NCBI GenBank assembly: GCA_900618425.1
Contig: UZAN01040171.1
Coordinates: 24,628-88,627 of the forward strand
Direction of reading: 5' to 3'
DNA: 64,000 nt
Source: Echinostoma caproni
Taxonomy: Eukaryota; Platyhelminthes; Trematoda; Plagiorchiida; Echinostomatidae
Each line of letters starts with the position of its first letter. Position 1 is the first letter of the stretch. The translations under genes were made by a program, and so were the position numbers. The notes beneath the pieces are model-generated. The model saw only the letters and a list, made by a program, of their open reading frames with translations, did not search any database and was not told where the DNA came from. Positions 12,490 to 25,468 of the stretch are shown here, piece after piece.

Positions 12490-14220
12490 AAAAGATGTGA
12501 GATAACCGACAAATGGTAGGCAGTGATACGAGCATAAAAAGGTTTACAGCGACACATAGTTCCCGAAGTGGATGCACATTGTTTAAGTTATAACTGTAAT
12601 GAGTGAGTGATGTCTGATAGAAAATTAATGCAGAAGTTTCGCATGAGGTAAAATGTTTGTCAGCGATAAAGTGTAAATAGGGAGTACCGCTTGTGTGCCA
12701 AATAATTTTAATAGACTGGCATCGAATTGTGTAATTCTTAGCTCTAAAACCGGCAAGTTTAACTGGGGAGCAGCACAAAAAATGAGTAAGAACACAGGAA
12801 TATACAAATAGCGTTAGTAAGTACAGTGTAACTTTCAAAGAACTCAAGCGGGAAATAAAGAAACACAATCGTCGAATCTTTTTAACGTAGAGTTTAAATG
12901 TGGAATCTAGATGAGATTTTGACAGATAGTAATACCGAGGTATGTCAGAAAACGTACTGAGAGGACAGGCTGGTTGTCGATATAGAGTACAGGACAATTC
13001 CTTTCAAAATAATGTAGCTGTTCTCTTTTGGCTAGTGAGAAGGTGATATCCTTACATTTAGAGGTATTCAGATATGCTTTAGAATACGAAGACCATAAGC
13101 TTAGGGCAGAGAAACTGGTTTCAAGCTATTAGCAGTGGAAAGCTATAATGACTTCATCAGCATACTCGATAAGAAGATCACCTGGTTCGGTGGGTAGGTC
13201 TCGCTGAACTGACCGGTAGCGAGTCTTAAATGTTTTCAAGAAACTTTGTGAAGTGTATTCTACCAGTAAAATAATCTTGGAGCACATACAAGGTAGTACG
13301 GAGTAGAGACAGAAGCCTGCCGGCACAGGTAAAAGCATTACTATGGTCGAGAAAACACACGAAATGCTGAGCGGTGTACGTCTAGGGTTCACAAAACTGA
13401 GTTTACCAACTGCGCAAGGGCGTCTGCGGTAGAACGTTGTTTACGATAAGCGATTCGACTGTGATCTAACTCCCAGTGTTAGGAATAATGTTATTAAGCA
13501 TACTTTTTTCGAAAGTTTCGCAAAACAGAAGTACAGGCAATTGGTTGCAATATGCTAGCTTCCCTTTTGGGGATTGGCGTGAGGCGCACAGGTCTCCAAC
13601 ATTCGATATTTTTTGTTCCCCGAAGTAACGTTTGGAAATACCGGCAAGTGGCTCTACCCGATAACATGCATATTCCTCAATAACGACTAGACACAGTCCA
13701 TCAGGACCAGTGCAAAATGGAAGAAATCCACCTCAACCAAAGAGTCGTTGACATGAGGATGCAACCAAGATTCTTGCATAATAATTATCCCCAATGCATG
13801 GTATTTTTTCATCCTTATCAATTTAGTGAAGTGGCTCATTTTTCCAAATAGTAAATGAATGTTTGATGAGCAAATAGCAGGGGTAGACATTTTCTGAAGT
13901 TTTGTGTTACTTGAGAAAACTTGTCAGCCTGCTCAGTATTTTCTGAGTAAATCTGACATAGACGGTCTACATCCTCTGTATCTATTTTTAACCTAACGGC
14001 TGAACTGATAAAAATTGTCACTCTTGCGCAATAACACATAAATTTTCAAATGATTTAAAGATTCCGGGGCGTAGGTACTCATAAAGGCGATGAAAGAAGT
14101 TTGCTCCAAACAATTAAATCCAATGTGTGATTTAAACATTGATAGATTATCCACGGGAGCAACAACATAGCACTGCTGAATTTTGAAGGCCCCACCCAAG
14201 AAATCATCGGAACACATAGT
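12490..14220 (-). mobile_element. Decayed CR1/Jockey-like LINE, reverse-transcriptase half
   Basis: Non-LTR retrotransposon remnant on the minus strand. Near 13660-13500 the finger region shows a LTPIPK-type block followed by NQLPVLLFCETFEK, equivalent to the NYRP...LCKTFEK block of these enzymes. Near 13145-13165 the active-site box reads YADE instead of YADD. The thumb follows (QPVLSVRFLTYLGI near 12950), then a block near 12750 resembling the LPIxLYCSP region (LIFCAAPQLNLPVLEL). The endonuclease is not visible, so the copy is 5' truncated or its 5' end is too decayed. The order and spacing match the minus-strand LINE copies at 52.5-53.1 kb and 59.3-61.4 kb, and I take them as one or closely related families. 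Confidence 0.75.
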
Positions 14221-15212
14221 TGTAGAAACGCACGGCGCTTGTACAGATACAGATACTTTTCGGGTTAACTTTGCAAATGTTCAAGTAATGTAGACATTTA
14301 AATAAAAAGAAACCACCGCTTGGTAAGATTAACCATAGGAATTCTGTGATGACAGTTTTCTTCTACAGCTACGCACACGTATTGAACACAAGACGAGTTG
14401 CACGTGGAAGACTATATTCCATCGAGTCCCCCAATTATGTGGTGTACTTGTTACATGCTTTTTCAATATGACTTTGGCGTATGCAAAAGTATCAGATATA
14501 AAATTATTCTCCGCTAATTTTTTGGGACCTATGGTGGCGAAGGTCTAAAAGCCAGCAGAAAATACATGGAACGCTTCCTTCACCGCATACCAAAGAGCTT
14601 CACATGACACATTGCATGTTTTAGTATTCTGCAAAATTATCGATTTATCTGAAAGTGTTTTATGGAAGAGGTTGCATACGGTTACTGTGCGTCCATCTCA
14701 GTAACCATTTCATATGTATTCAGCACATCTAATCCAATGAGGTGTGCAGTGAGGTTTTGTGCCCGGTTGGCAATGTTTCATAGCCATCGAACTACCTGCG
14801 TCAGGAAAAATCTATTTCGGCTTCATTAGTCCTCTGATGAATATTTGCTTCCCATGATTAATTCAAATTCATCATTCTACTTTGCTGCAGCAGTTTAAAA
14901 CAACCAGTGGTGCAATACAACATTTACTTTGAAACAATTTTTAACTGCATCAGTGATATATAAGTTAAACAGAAAACGATTGTCTCTCTCTAAGATTCAT
15001 TGTATGTGCACGTAAGTGGTATCATTTAGATACCCATTTTTATTAAAACAAGAGCTGCCACAAAAATAATGAGATCCGGAACCTTTTTTCAGTATATATT
15101 AAAATGAATTTTATTAGATAAAAAGGGACTTGCCAGTGACCGAACTTTGTAGTACCGCGCAAATTACCAGCATACCTGATCCAAGTTCTCTCATACTGAA
15201 CCAGGTACATGG
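14221..15212. other. No recognisable gene
   Basis: AT-rich DNA without an open frame of interest or a repeat shared with the rest of the window. Confidence 0.4.
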
Positions 15213-15485
15213 TGTGGTGGTGGCACAGTGATTTAGTCGCTGTCACCAGTGTGCGTTGGACCTTATGGTCCGAGGTTCGAACCTCCCCACCGCCACCCAA
15301 CTTTGGTGGTAAACAGCTTTGCTGTCGTCCGGTTCAATACCACGCCTAACCTATCGGGGCCTTATGTGGTTCCCCACTCCCTAGGTTACCGGTTTCCACC
15401 ACTAGAACAGATCCTCGTGACTAAGAGGCTTACTCCGTCTGCTGTTCATCACACTTCGGTGTGTAATGATAAACAAATACCGGCT
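15213..15485 (+). repeat. SINE family A, tRNA-derived, most complete copy
   Basis: Begins with a GTGGTGGTGGCACAG head, has a B-box-like GAGGTTCGAACCTCCCC near 15273-15289, and ends in a body with CACACTTCGGTGTGTAATGAT near 15450-15470. The head resembles a tRNA with an RNA polymerase III internal promoter, but it does not fold as a functional tRNA by eye. Partial copies of its body lie at 29215-29405 (minus) and 49231-49390 (plus), which establishes it as a dispersed family. Confidence 0.75.
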
Positions 15486-16344
15486 CCGAGAATGTACAAG
15501 TACCAGTTGCAAACAATACACTACCAGAGTACGGTTATCCAAGGAGATTTAGTGATACGCGCAGAATAAAAAGGTTACCAGGGTGAGGTGTAGCAAAAAT
15601 GATTATCTTGCAAACTTCTAAAAGCTTATTCAACGGCAATTTTCTGTGCATCTCATGTGGAACACATGTCAATATCGCAAAACGGTCTTGCGAATGCCCA
15701 AGCTTACTTGCTTGTCATTTGAAGCTGAAATAAGGCTCGAATGACAAATATGACTTTTTGGATGATATTCTGGTAATAAAATGTTACCTATGCTACCGCG
15801 GATCTGGATCCTTTGATGAGGCAGTAAACCGAAGCTATCAAACAGCTTCGTTTTCTGATGCTAGGATCAGTGTCCCAGAAAGAATCATTCAACATCATGA
15901 TGCACCCACAGCAAACCTTTGCTGTAAATGTCCCGTCTTCACCTTGATTCCTTTAACCATATGTATATATATATATATATGTTCGTCACAATAACCTCGT
16001 TTACAACACTCGGTGAATTTGTTTGGACGACTCTTGCAGATCCAGTCCATTGAAGAATCAATACTATGATTTGATGATTTTTCCGTGGGTTAGATGCTAA
16101 TAACCGCAACAAACGCAACTTCAGCGTTATCATTGAATATTTGACAATAAATAGTATATTCATGACTGGATGATTTTCTCCTGAAAGCACACGACCGGTT
16201 TTGCGACTCTTGCCGCTTGTCATACATGTGTATCTTTTGCCTTTTTATTCATGTACTTGTACCCTATCCATCTGCACATTTCCGTTCACTGGGAGTTACA
16301 AATCCAATTCGCTAATAATGCGCTTGTTTGTTTTACGTCAGCAG
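15486..16344. other. No recognisable gene; contains a TA microsatellite
   Basis: AT-rich spacer. A (TA)n tract sits at about 15963-15980. Open frames on either strand are short and overlapping. Confidence 0.4.
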
Positions 16345-16485
16345 TTGAGAAGAATAAACGAACTGTTACCATCGCGTGATTTAAGTCTTCCTTCGGTCTT
16401 GATGCGATGCATAAAGAAGATCCAGTCTTTCAAATTACATGTGTCACCGATTCATTCAAGTTTCGTATTTATTCCACAGTTACTT
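16345..16485 (+). CDS. Candidate internal exon, unknown protein
   Basis: An open segment of exactly 47 codons in phase 0 at both ends. It follows a strong acceptor (pyrimidine-rich cgcttgtttgttttacgtcagcag, 16321-16344) and is followed by an excellent donor (gtgagt at 16486). The predicted peptide starts LRRINELLPSRDLSLPS and is mildly basic. No domain is recognised. The paired high-quality splice sites around an open frame are the only evidence. The next candidate exon downstream (18692) needs an incoming phase of 1, so the two do not join directly. Confidence 0.35.
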
Positions 16486-18691
16486 GTGAGTAGTGGTTTG
16501 GGCATAATGTTAGGGATTTAAAATGACCATCCTTCAAAGTTCGCCTTCATGCAATCATTCATTTAACCAGATAAGCTGCTCTTATTAGAACTTAACAGCA
16601 GTGCACAGCCACCGTCAAAAACTAACATCCAAGTTATGGGTGTTCTTTGAAGAGAGAACAAGTCAAAAACTTTCATCCGTCTGGATTAATTAAAAATGGA
16701 TGAGCTACAATGAACATTATAATTTTACTTCGCATGCAAATCACACATACTGTAAGTAAGCGGTTCACGAAATCGAAAACAACGTGACATGATATAACTG
16801 AGACGTTTGTTTAGCTTGTTCTTTATTCAAGGTCATGATAAATCTAAACAATAATGAGGTATAATTTAGCGGAAATGTTAATTCTGTATTGCTCTACAGT
16901 GTGGCTTGAATATTTATAATTGTTGCTATGTGAGTGCCATAGATAGTTCCCCAGCATGGCGGCAATCTGCTTTCAATAGATAATTTCATCAAGCCGTTTT
17001 TACCTCAAGTCAGGTTTATTATTGGAAAATATCACCTGGTTAAGTTCCAACGACAGCTTATGTAAGCATTCCTAGTGCAGAGGAAGCCGAATGTTGAACC
17101 GGAACACGTGTGTGTGAATGAACAGTGTTGGTTTCTTAATGAGTAATAATTCTTTTGATTAGAAACTAACACGCTACATTTGATTCATTTTGGGAGGCCT
17201 ATTTTGCAGTTAGCGATTGTGCTATTGAAGAAAAATGCTGTCAGGCCCACATTACTTAATCAATTCAACATTTACCACACTTTATGTGAAATTAAAACTG
17301 CCAACATATTTCGTTGGGACGATCAATGAGAAATAAGTTCTTGCTAGAGTAATGTTCCGATAATAGAGTTTTACATGAGATAGACCGCATCACGTTTTGA
17401 TATAGGAAATGAGGTGGCAATAACACCAGTTGATAACAGGGAGCTGAAGGTGCAACGAAGGTATGCAGCTACTATTGTGGAAAATGAACTTTTGCCATAA
17501 CCTGCACAAAATTGCACGTAAAAGTCACTCACCAGATAGAAAACAAAGAAGAAGCTTATTTCAGTTTACAAAAACCAAACGTGGAATGAAAATCGTAATA
17601 GATTAATTTCACTTGGAGTAAACTGCAACAAAGAGTGAAAATTTATCATTTCAATTACAATGTTCACCAAAACAGTCATGGAAACCAATCGAGATGCAGT
17701 TTGGTTGCGATAACCGATCTTAAGTTATGCAAATTATGGTCAAAATAATGCTTATATTCCAGAGGTTTATGACTACAGTTTCGATGATTGTACTTTTAAT
17801 TTAACCCGTTGTTGTTTTGAGGCCTTACAACTTTTTGTCTGCTCCAATGGGGTTGACAACATGACGATATAGTTTCTTGGTATTTCAGCAGTATGTATGT
17901 GAGCTGAAGCACAATTAGCTAGGTTAGTGAGTAAGTAGTCATATCAAAAGGTCTATAAGTTTCTTTGAAAACACGTGCCACCAATCTGAGAAAAAAGCGA
18001 TGCTATTTATTTTTGTTCTTTCTGAGTAGAATGATTGATATTTATTTTCCATCTATTCTTAGTCAAACATTTCTACTTCACCCTATTGATGCAACCAGAA
18101 TACTGTTCATTTTTGTATTCCTACCAATGGAAGTCACACAGAGGTTTATCTGCAGTCTAATCTTTTGGAGAGCATCAAATGAATCGCTGCCAAATCTCTT
18201 ACGTTTCGACAACCTTCAACGTTGTGCGCTGTCCAAATTAGTCTAGACTTGTTGAAAAACGCGATTAATCGATTTCAATCTAAACGTGTCATATTCGATG
18301 AACCGGAGATGATTTTTGGACATTATCCGATTTCGAAAAGATCCCCACTGCGGTAATGCGCCCGCTTGATTCTAGGCGAAAATACTTGATTTTCGTTTCC
18401 ATAAGAAATGTCTTTCGCCATTAAACGACACGTTGTATACACGAGCCGTGTTTGGAGTTCACGATTCAGACATGGCCAAGCAGTGCTCAGATGTCTGCAA
18501 AGTAATGCAACCGAAATGGTTCGAGGTTTGCATCTTTCGGTATGTTGTCTGGCTGAATACCGTTGATGTGATCGATGATAATTAAAAACCAAAATTGATT
18601 GATCGTGCCACAATTTGACTCCATCGGTTTTTAGTTGGATTTTCTCCAGGAAAGGATTTCAATTGCTTAGAACTCATTTATGGTTTTCCAG
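16486..18691. other. Intron-like or intergenic DNA
   Basis: No repeat family. A weak open segment begins after a good acceptor at 17761-17762 (about 35 codons, cysteine-rich, one NLT site) but has no convincing donor. A 93-codon plus frame (17965-18246) is rich in F and L and looks like translated AT-rich DNA. Confidence 0.3.
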
Positions 18692-21600
18692 ATTATCTAC
18701 ATGGAGTTTTCATGACTTTTGGCATCGAAACGCTAGAGACTAATAGAAGTTTTCACCAGAAGCATCAGAGAAAAGCATCTCCATTTGTTTCTTCATTGTG
18801 TTGTTTAAACAAAACTTGTATCAGCAAGGAGCAAGATGATTCCTTTGTCATTCATGTAAATGATACGAATTTTCATCTGCGCGTATTTATTTTCGTCTAT
18901 TCAAAATAACTGAAACTGATAACCGGACTTCTGGGGACCAACCTTTACACTGAGTTAAGTTTAAACCAGTATGTCCTATTTTATCCAAATATTTCTTTTG
19001 AGAACACTAAAAAGCTAACAAGCTCGTTTTTGGTGCTACCTCAACTGGCTAACTACTGCGCAATTTATAACAGATTAAAACAGGTGGGGAGAGGAGACAC
19101 ATATCTGCGAAGGAAAAGAGAGTTTAAGGAGAGATGATGGAATTGAGATAATTGGTGTTTGTGAGTGTGTATATCTGTTTGCGTGTGTGTGTGCGTGGAA
19201 AGTGAGAGATAGAGTGGTTGTGAATGGGTGGGTAAATAGTTGAAGGAAAAATGTTGCAACATGCAGCCAGTTCATTTACCTTTCCTTTCCGCTGAATTAA
19301 AATAGATCAATATGTCTTACAGTAGTGAACAAAGGGGGAAAAAATAAAGATGAATGTGGTATGCAATTAATGGTTCCTTTGACTGAAGTGAATAGAGTTG
19401 GGTCGCTTTCAAGCCAGTGAGGATGTATAAGGGAATCACTTGTGCGCCCAAGATATTGCGGTTCGCATCAATTCAGGAAATGCCAACAATTTCCGGTTAT
19501 ATTTACGTGAGACTACAAAGAACGTTTCAGGCAGGTAAACCTGGCATCTGTATTAACACTGCGAATCCATCTAACAAATGCAATTTTGAGTCGGAAAGTT
19601 AAAAAATGGCATGTATTTGACCACTGTCATCACATCAGCTTATTGTCTACTCTGCTTAAAAATCACTGTTACTCGCAAATAATAGTTGCTTGAAATGCGT
19701 GTTTATGAAATTGAGAAGCAGAATCTGGTTTGTTCTGGTATCAAAAAGATATGCGTAATATGTGGAGCATTGGTTGTGCCTCCCACTCCGTGCAATGAGC
19801 AGTTATGTTATGCAATATTATCATCCACTTCAATCAAAGATATTGAGCAGCGGCAATCCTGTGACACTGCAGTTCGTAATCTCGCGTAGCCATGCTGGAT
19901 CAGTGAATCTGGTATCAGGCAGTCGTATTTTGTGAAGATGTGTGCTCAAAATCCGGCATATCAGTGTGCACAATAATCAAGTGATTTGGGGGAGACGGGA
20001 TCACTTAGTGTTAAGGCGGCGGTCGTCAAACGCTAAAGGTCACCACCATATTGCCCCTGAGGGCGTGTGTTTGAATCCAGCCTGCCAACGCCGTCAGACT
20101 TTGCCGGTTTTATATATGTTATATGACGTGTGAAAAATAAACAGTTAAGCAGAAAAGATAAGCAGACCTGCCTTTCATCAGTGAATGAATGAAGCCTAAC
20201 ATACGTTTAATGTGCCCTTATTTGAGAGCACCAGGTTGGAAGATATAGATCAATTTGCAAAGGTTTTGACGTTTACCTGAACGGCTTTCTTCATTTGTAG
20301 ATCTGGATGTTGTCAACACATGTACAACATTACGCATTTTTACAATGTTTTGTAACCAGAAATACTGACTGAAAACCCAACCACATGTTGGATGGAAAAT
20401 TTAACAATAAGTTGAATGAGCACTGGTGCGGATCCATCAGAGTATGTTAAACTCAGCAGTGAACTCGTGTTCATACTGTACAATTTTTCGGCACAGAAGG
20501 TCTCCTGGGAATAAACGTGCAAGAAAACGGAGGGTCTTTTATTAAATGTTTAGCCAAAATAGCGTATTAATTTTATCTGCGCTACATACAATGCACACCT
20601 TTGTGAAATAGGTCGTTTACAATTCATAGAATAGTGCATATTATGTACATGAGATCCAAGTGGTTAAAATATCCAGCTGTAACACATCAATAACGGTAAA
20701 GATCGGGCAATCTTGAATCACGGACGAACGAGAAAACGGTAGGAAAGATCCGTGCACTAGCAAACGAACGGGAACCACGCAATGACGCCCAATAGTTTGC
20801 GCCCCCAAACCCCAAACGGGCAGAAAGAAGGAAGGCAAATCATCAGGCGAGGTAGTAAATTTGGCTCCACACAGAGGCGATTTGATTAGACAGCTCAGTT
20901 GTTTATATACATTTTCACGGACAGTGTTCAAAAAACTTTGGAAATGTGATCGAAAATCCCAAAGTTCTGGGAAGTGGAACAACCAAGGAAAAGCAGGATA
21001 TGTCGTTTTATAGCGCGTAAATTTGGAAATATACGTTTCATAAACTTAACTAGAAAATTAGGCAAAAGGAATGGAAAAGAGTCATTTAGGAAGGGTAAAC
21101 TAGGTTTTTTCCTATAGCATTCCACCGTTGATCACTTCGTCAGCTACTACTTTGCGCATGTCCTTCATCGTTTTTATCTGCATGACGTTCTGTTTGTGAG
21201 TGGTGGTAAATATCTTTGCTCATAGTCGACCCCAAAATTTTTACGCCGCTGTTTCCTCTTGTGAGTAGGATCGCTCTGCGAAATCCACGTTGAAAACGCT
21301 TGGGATAAGATGAATTTTACTGCAAGTTTTATTCTATTTACTGGTCTCTTTGAGTGTATGTTCACAGAGTTTATCAATTGCGGCAAACTAATACTGCCAA
21401 TAAAGCTGTTCAGGATTCAAATGCAAAACGTTGTTGATACACTCTTCATGGTTCGTTCGTAACATGATGCGAATGACTCAGTCTAAAGAACATTTAATAA
21501 AAACAGCGGTGCTAATAAACGTGCTTTGTCAAGAGTGGTGTTTATGTTGCACAGTTCAATGTATCTATATACTTGAGAAGGAATGATTCTCTGTCATCCG

Positions 21601-21794
21601 AACAGTTATCCACATTATACTATAAACAACATACCTTGGCGAAGAAAATAGCCTCGGATATCAATCACCGAAAAGAACACAAAACTGTTCATTATCTACA
21701 GTTCTATTTACAACGTACAGGTCTAATTGAAACTGAAGCAACGGGTCCTGATGAAACACGTGTGGATTTGTATAAGCATCAGCATTTACACTGA
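18692..21794 (+). CDS. Candidate two-exon 3' end of an unknown gene
   Basis: Exon 18692-18855 follows a good acceptor (tggttttccag) and ends before gtaaat; exon 21555-21794 follows tttatgttgcacag and ends with tga at 21792. The junction is phase 0 on both sides, so the frame is continuous. A polyadenylation-type AATAAA lies at 21815-21820, about 20 bases past the stop. The last exon encodes 79 residues, hydrophilic and basic in the middle (KKIASDINHRKEHK) with a histidine-rich end (KHQHLH). The first ends DDSFVIH. No family is recognised. Upstream exons are not identified; a SINE-like repeat at 19990-20125 would lie in the intron. Confidence 0.35.
19180..19197. repeat. (TG)n-rich tract
   Basis: Short GTGTGTGTGTG tract in a GT-rich context. 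It makes the overlapping long minus-strand frames (19065-19275, full of THTHT) artefacts of low complexity. Confidence 0.7.
19990..20125 (+). repeat. tRNA-like SINE head, diverged
   Basis: Contains the B-box-like GTGTTTGAATCCAGCC (about 20067-20082) after a GGCGGCGGTCGTCAAACGC head and a GTCACCACCATATTGCCCC segment. This order resembles SINE family C (46710, 56236), but the copy is diverged and its 3' body is not clear. Confidence 0.5.
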
Positions 21795-22023
21795 AGTAAA
21801 TTTTTTTTTCCAAGAATAAAAAACGATTCTTGATGAGTCTTTATAGCACTCATTTTCCTGATTCGTTTTTATTCAGCAGATGTAATGGTTCATATTTTAG
21901 CGGACACTTCCATTTCGTCAGTAGTGGTTTACCTAGACCATGATGAATTAAGAGCTAACTCAAGAGAATAAAACAATGTTGTTTTACAGCAAATTAATAT
22001 TGATAATAATTAAGTTGTATAGT

Positions 22024-22245
22024 TTATGTACACTGATAGTCCAATGGTCTGCCTTCGTTCTTTAGGACTTTTTGGAATCTTTTCGGCATTGAACACACCA
22101 ACTTTGTTATGAAGTCGTTTTCTATTTGGTGCTCATATGGCACTTTGGCCTCCAATAACCTTTTTTTACATGTAGCACATTGACCTCTCTCTTCAAAACA
22201 GAAAATAGATTTTCAATCACATTGAGATCCGGGCTATTAAACATA
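22024..22245 (-). mobile_element. Tc1/mariner transposase C-terminal remnant
   Basis: Reading the minus strand from 22240, the sequence encodes NSPDLNVIENLFSVLKREV, the signature around the last catalytic acidic residue of Tc1/mariner DDE/D transposases (SPDLNPIENLW in the family). Further on, after at least one frameshift, it reads KLVCSMPKRFQKVLKNEGR and ends in a stop (tta at 22024-22026 on the plus strand), matching the C-terminal end of such enzymes. No N-terminal HTH or first two catalytic aspartates can be read upstream, and terminal inverted repeats were not found. This is a dead fragment, probably old. Confidence 0.75.
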
Positions 22246-24631
22246 GACTATCATTATTATGGAACCTTAGGTAATTTCATTTCTTCAGGTTGTGAACGAA
22301 TTTTATTTGGTTATTTGATAGAGTTGCTATAATGGATTATGTGTCCGATAAAATAGTGCCTCAAAAAGAATAACCGAAATGGTAAGGGTTTATCGAAATA
22401 ATTTGGGATAATTTTTGAGTCACCCCTATTAGAATATATTACGTTTTCATACATGATAAAGTTTGCTATTTTCATGTTGAGATTATCTGATCCTGGCAAC
22501 CAAGGTCAGGCACGTTGAACGGAAAATCATGCAGCCTGAAAACTACGTAGATCAAAGTAGACAAGAGATAGATTATTGTCCATACCCAGCGCGTTTTAAA
22601 GTTGACAGATATAATGAAACTCAATTTGATCAGAAAGAAAATACTTTAGTGCATCACAGTCGGCTAGTAATGTAATTATATAACCCGATCAATGTTTGAC
22701 CAAAATATGTTTCTCGAATAGGACGTGATCAGATTTTTAAAAACACTAACCCCCGAACTAGGCTCCTCAGATTTTCTTTGCCTTCTACATAGAGACCGGA
22801 CGGAATTATTGTGCGTTAGTGTGTTTCGCTATGAACGTATGAAGCAAATTTGATTAATCGGATAGTACATACTGAAAACGCTAATGCCATTATCAGTTTG
22901 ATCGAGGCGGGCGACCAGATAAGTGATACGCAGCAAGGCGATATGTTATTCGAGCAGCATTCCAAAGGACGCTACATGTCTGCACGGTTTTGTCTTTCTG
23001 GATTCATTAAGATTTTGGCGGGGTAAGGTGGTGTGATAAGACATCAGTTTGCGATAATCGTGCGATGAATAGCAGAAAGTGAAGACATTAGAGAGAAGTA
23101 TACTGTACACAATCCACTCAGTCGGTCGAGGAACCAAACAGACAATTGATGAAAAAATGCAATCCATTTTAAGTGCATAATGTCTACGTTTAGTCACTTT
23201 TTCAATGAATGTATACACTGATCAAGCTGTTATTCCAAGTGTGCGGTAAATTATCCAAATATGTGTTTTACTGAAACTCAGGCTCTTTGATAACATTCCA
23301 GAATTAGAATGAAGTACACCGCAACTGGTGCCAGTGATTTTCTTGGTAAATATTCGGCATACTGCGTTAAATTAAACAAAATGAATAGGAAGTCCAATCT
23401 GTGAGCATAACCTTCCTCAATTTGGATGCAGTTCAACGTTCGTTTTCGTTCCATCCGATAAACACTTCTATATTATCCGTATTGCTCTTGGTAGATGTCA
23501 TATTACCGTTCAAGTAACGTAATTTCAATTAATAATAATATCAAATTACAAATAAAAGATATAAAAAGAACATAATTTACGATCTTTGTAAAAAAATGTC
23601 TAAAACCGAGAAATATCTGAAGTCGACAAAAAGACCTCTTTGGGTAATTATACAAATTTGATGGGATATGTTACCGTTTGCCCGCACTATAACTTACCGT
23701 GCTCTGTCATACGACGTCTGTGAAGGTTTCCTCTCTGTTCGGTATGCTGTCGACCAACAGAAAAGGTTACAGTGTGAGAACTGATCAAATTGAAGTTAGT
23801 AAAAAAGTGAGATAAATGAGTATACTGTGTACAACGGTTTAGATCATTGTCTATAAACATTGATAATATTAGTTCTGAAGCATCCCATCCGGACCCTAAT
23901 GCGATCTACGTGAGCGTGTCCTGAAGGGACAACTGGGAACATCATATCTGACCCATTTGAAAGCATCCTCGTTCTCTTCCCACTCTGTATCTACTTTGCA
24001 GCATGCTTATCCTGAATACTTTCCCTTATTTTTATTTTTAAGACATACACCAACGTTTCTGTAGGACAGCATTCTTGATTACCTAAATCGAGGCATCATT
24101 CATGATTTTGAATGGCTAATTGACGTGAAAAAACTAACAACCTGTGCTTAGTGCAGGTTTTGTAATCGAAAATGAAAATTGATTGAATTAGTGTTTTTTA
24201 AAGTAGCGACAATTTCTCATCATCGATGCAAAGTTCATCTTTCCCATTATCCCGAAACCCGCATTTTCGGCACTCAACCCGTCTACTTCCCCGAGAATTA
24301 TAAGACGAATCATTTATGATTGGAAACGTGACATAGAAAAGCAGTCAGCGGCTCAATGATCACTCACCTTCATGTGGAGGTTGATGAGTTCGTGATCACA
24401 AAGCTTGATTTCACCATGATTTGGAAGTTTGGCGAATAATCTTTAACGACATTTCTTCTTGGATAACAGCGTCTTTAACTGATTACGGTTCTTAAATAAA
24501 AGATTACTATTCTTTTGATCAACTGCCATATCTTTACCGGTATCCTATTAATACGTGCATGCTGACCGTTGACTTGATGTTTTACCTTTGGGTGTTTCTA
24601 TTTTTTACAAACTTACAACGACACCACAATC
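22246..24631. other. No recognisable gene
   Basis: AT-rich. The minus-strand frame at 22311-22499 lies where the rest of the Tc1-like transposase would be but shows none of its motifs. A 90-codon minus frame (22946-23218) has no identifiable content. Confidence 0.35.
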
Positions 24632-24830
24632 AGATTTGTTCAACGGCAAAAACCACTTGGAACCACAGAACCAATCAGGAGAGGTGTACTCATTTCCGTC
24701 CCTAGATTGTGACCTGTGCTTTTTCGGGGAGATCCAGACAAACAACTGTTGTTCACTGTATTCATGGTTTGACGCCCGATGCACAATTTCTTCAAAGATA
24801 TCCGTTCCATATTTTCATTTAATACCGTGA
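24632..24830 (+). CDS. Candidate terminal exon, unknown cysteine-containing protein
   Basis: An open frame follows an acceptor-like tract (tttctattttttacaaac...caatcag, ending at 24631) and runs 65 codons to tga at 24828. The incoming phase is 1. The peptide contains SLDCDLCFFGEIQTNNCC, so cysteines cluster, and one NQS glycosylation site is present. An AATAAA lies about 220 bases downstream (near 25054). No family is recognised and no partner exon is proven. Confidence 0.22.
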
Positions 24831-25468
24831 AAGCTGTCCACTGTACTTAGCAACTGCGGCCCCAACCACACAAACACACGCTTGCCCTACGATGCACTCA
24901 TTCGAGGGCACACCTTTGAAACCACTGAGCGGCGCCAGGTTAAGATATCAGTATCAACGAAGCAAAAGTGATGGTAAGGGTTAAAAGGAGGGGAGGAAGT
25001 ACGATCCTTGAGATACTCCACTCGACTAACTTATTCATTCATCACGTTAAAATCAATAAACATTGCACAACGATTTTACAATCGAGGAGGAACGTGGAAT
25101 TGACGGATAAACAGGTGTAAAACAAACCATAGCGCTAGTTACAAGCGCACACTGTTTAACAACGGTTCTCAGTTTGGATCAAACGTTACAGTAAATACTG
25201 GGTAATTACCTTCTCCTTTGCAAAACGACATATATGTATATAGACATATATGATCCATAAGTCGGTTGTTGATTTCATTGACAATTTTCATTTCCTAATC
25301 TTCTCTGAACAGTTTGATATCACACGTTTACTGATCATGAACCTTGAGCTTCTAAACTCATGCTAATTTGTGAAACACAAACCAGTCACCTGTTTTCGGG
25401 AACCTTGGACTAGACAATAACATTTAACTCAGGTCGCTTGCCTCTGCCAACTACCACAAACTGCGTAG

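Noticed and set aside
15213..15295. Possible tRNA gene
   Set aside because: A and B boxes are present, but no convincing cloverleaf, and the sequence continues into a body shared with other dispersed copies; it is a SINE head.
19065..19275. Minus-strand frames rich in THTHT
   Set aside because: Translation of a GT microsatellite.
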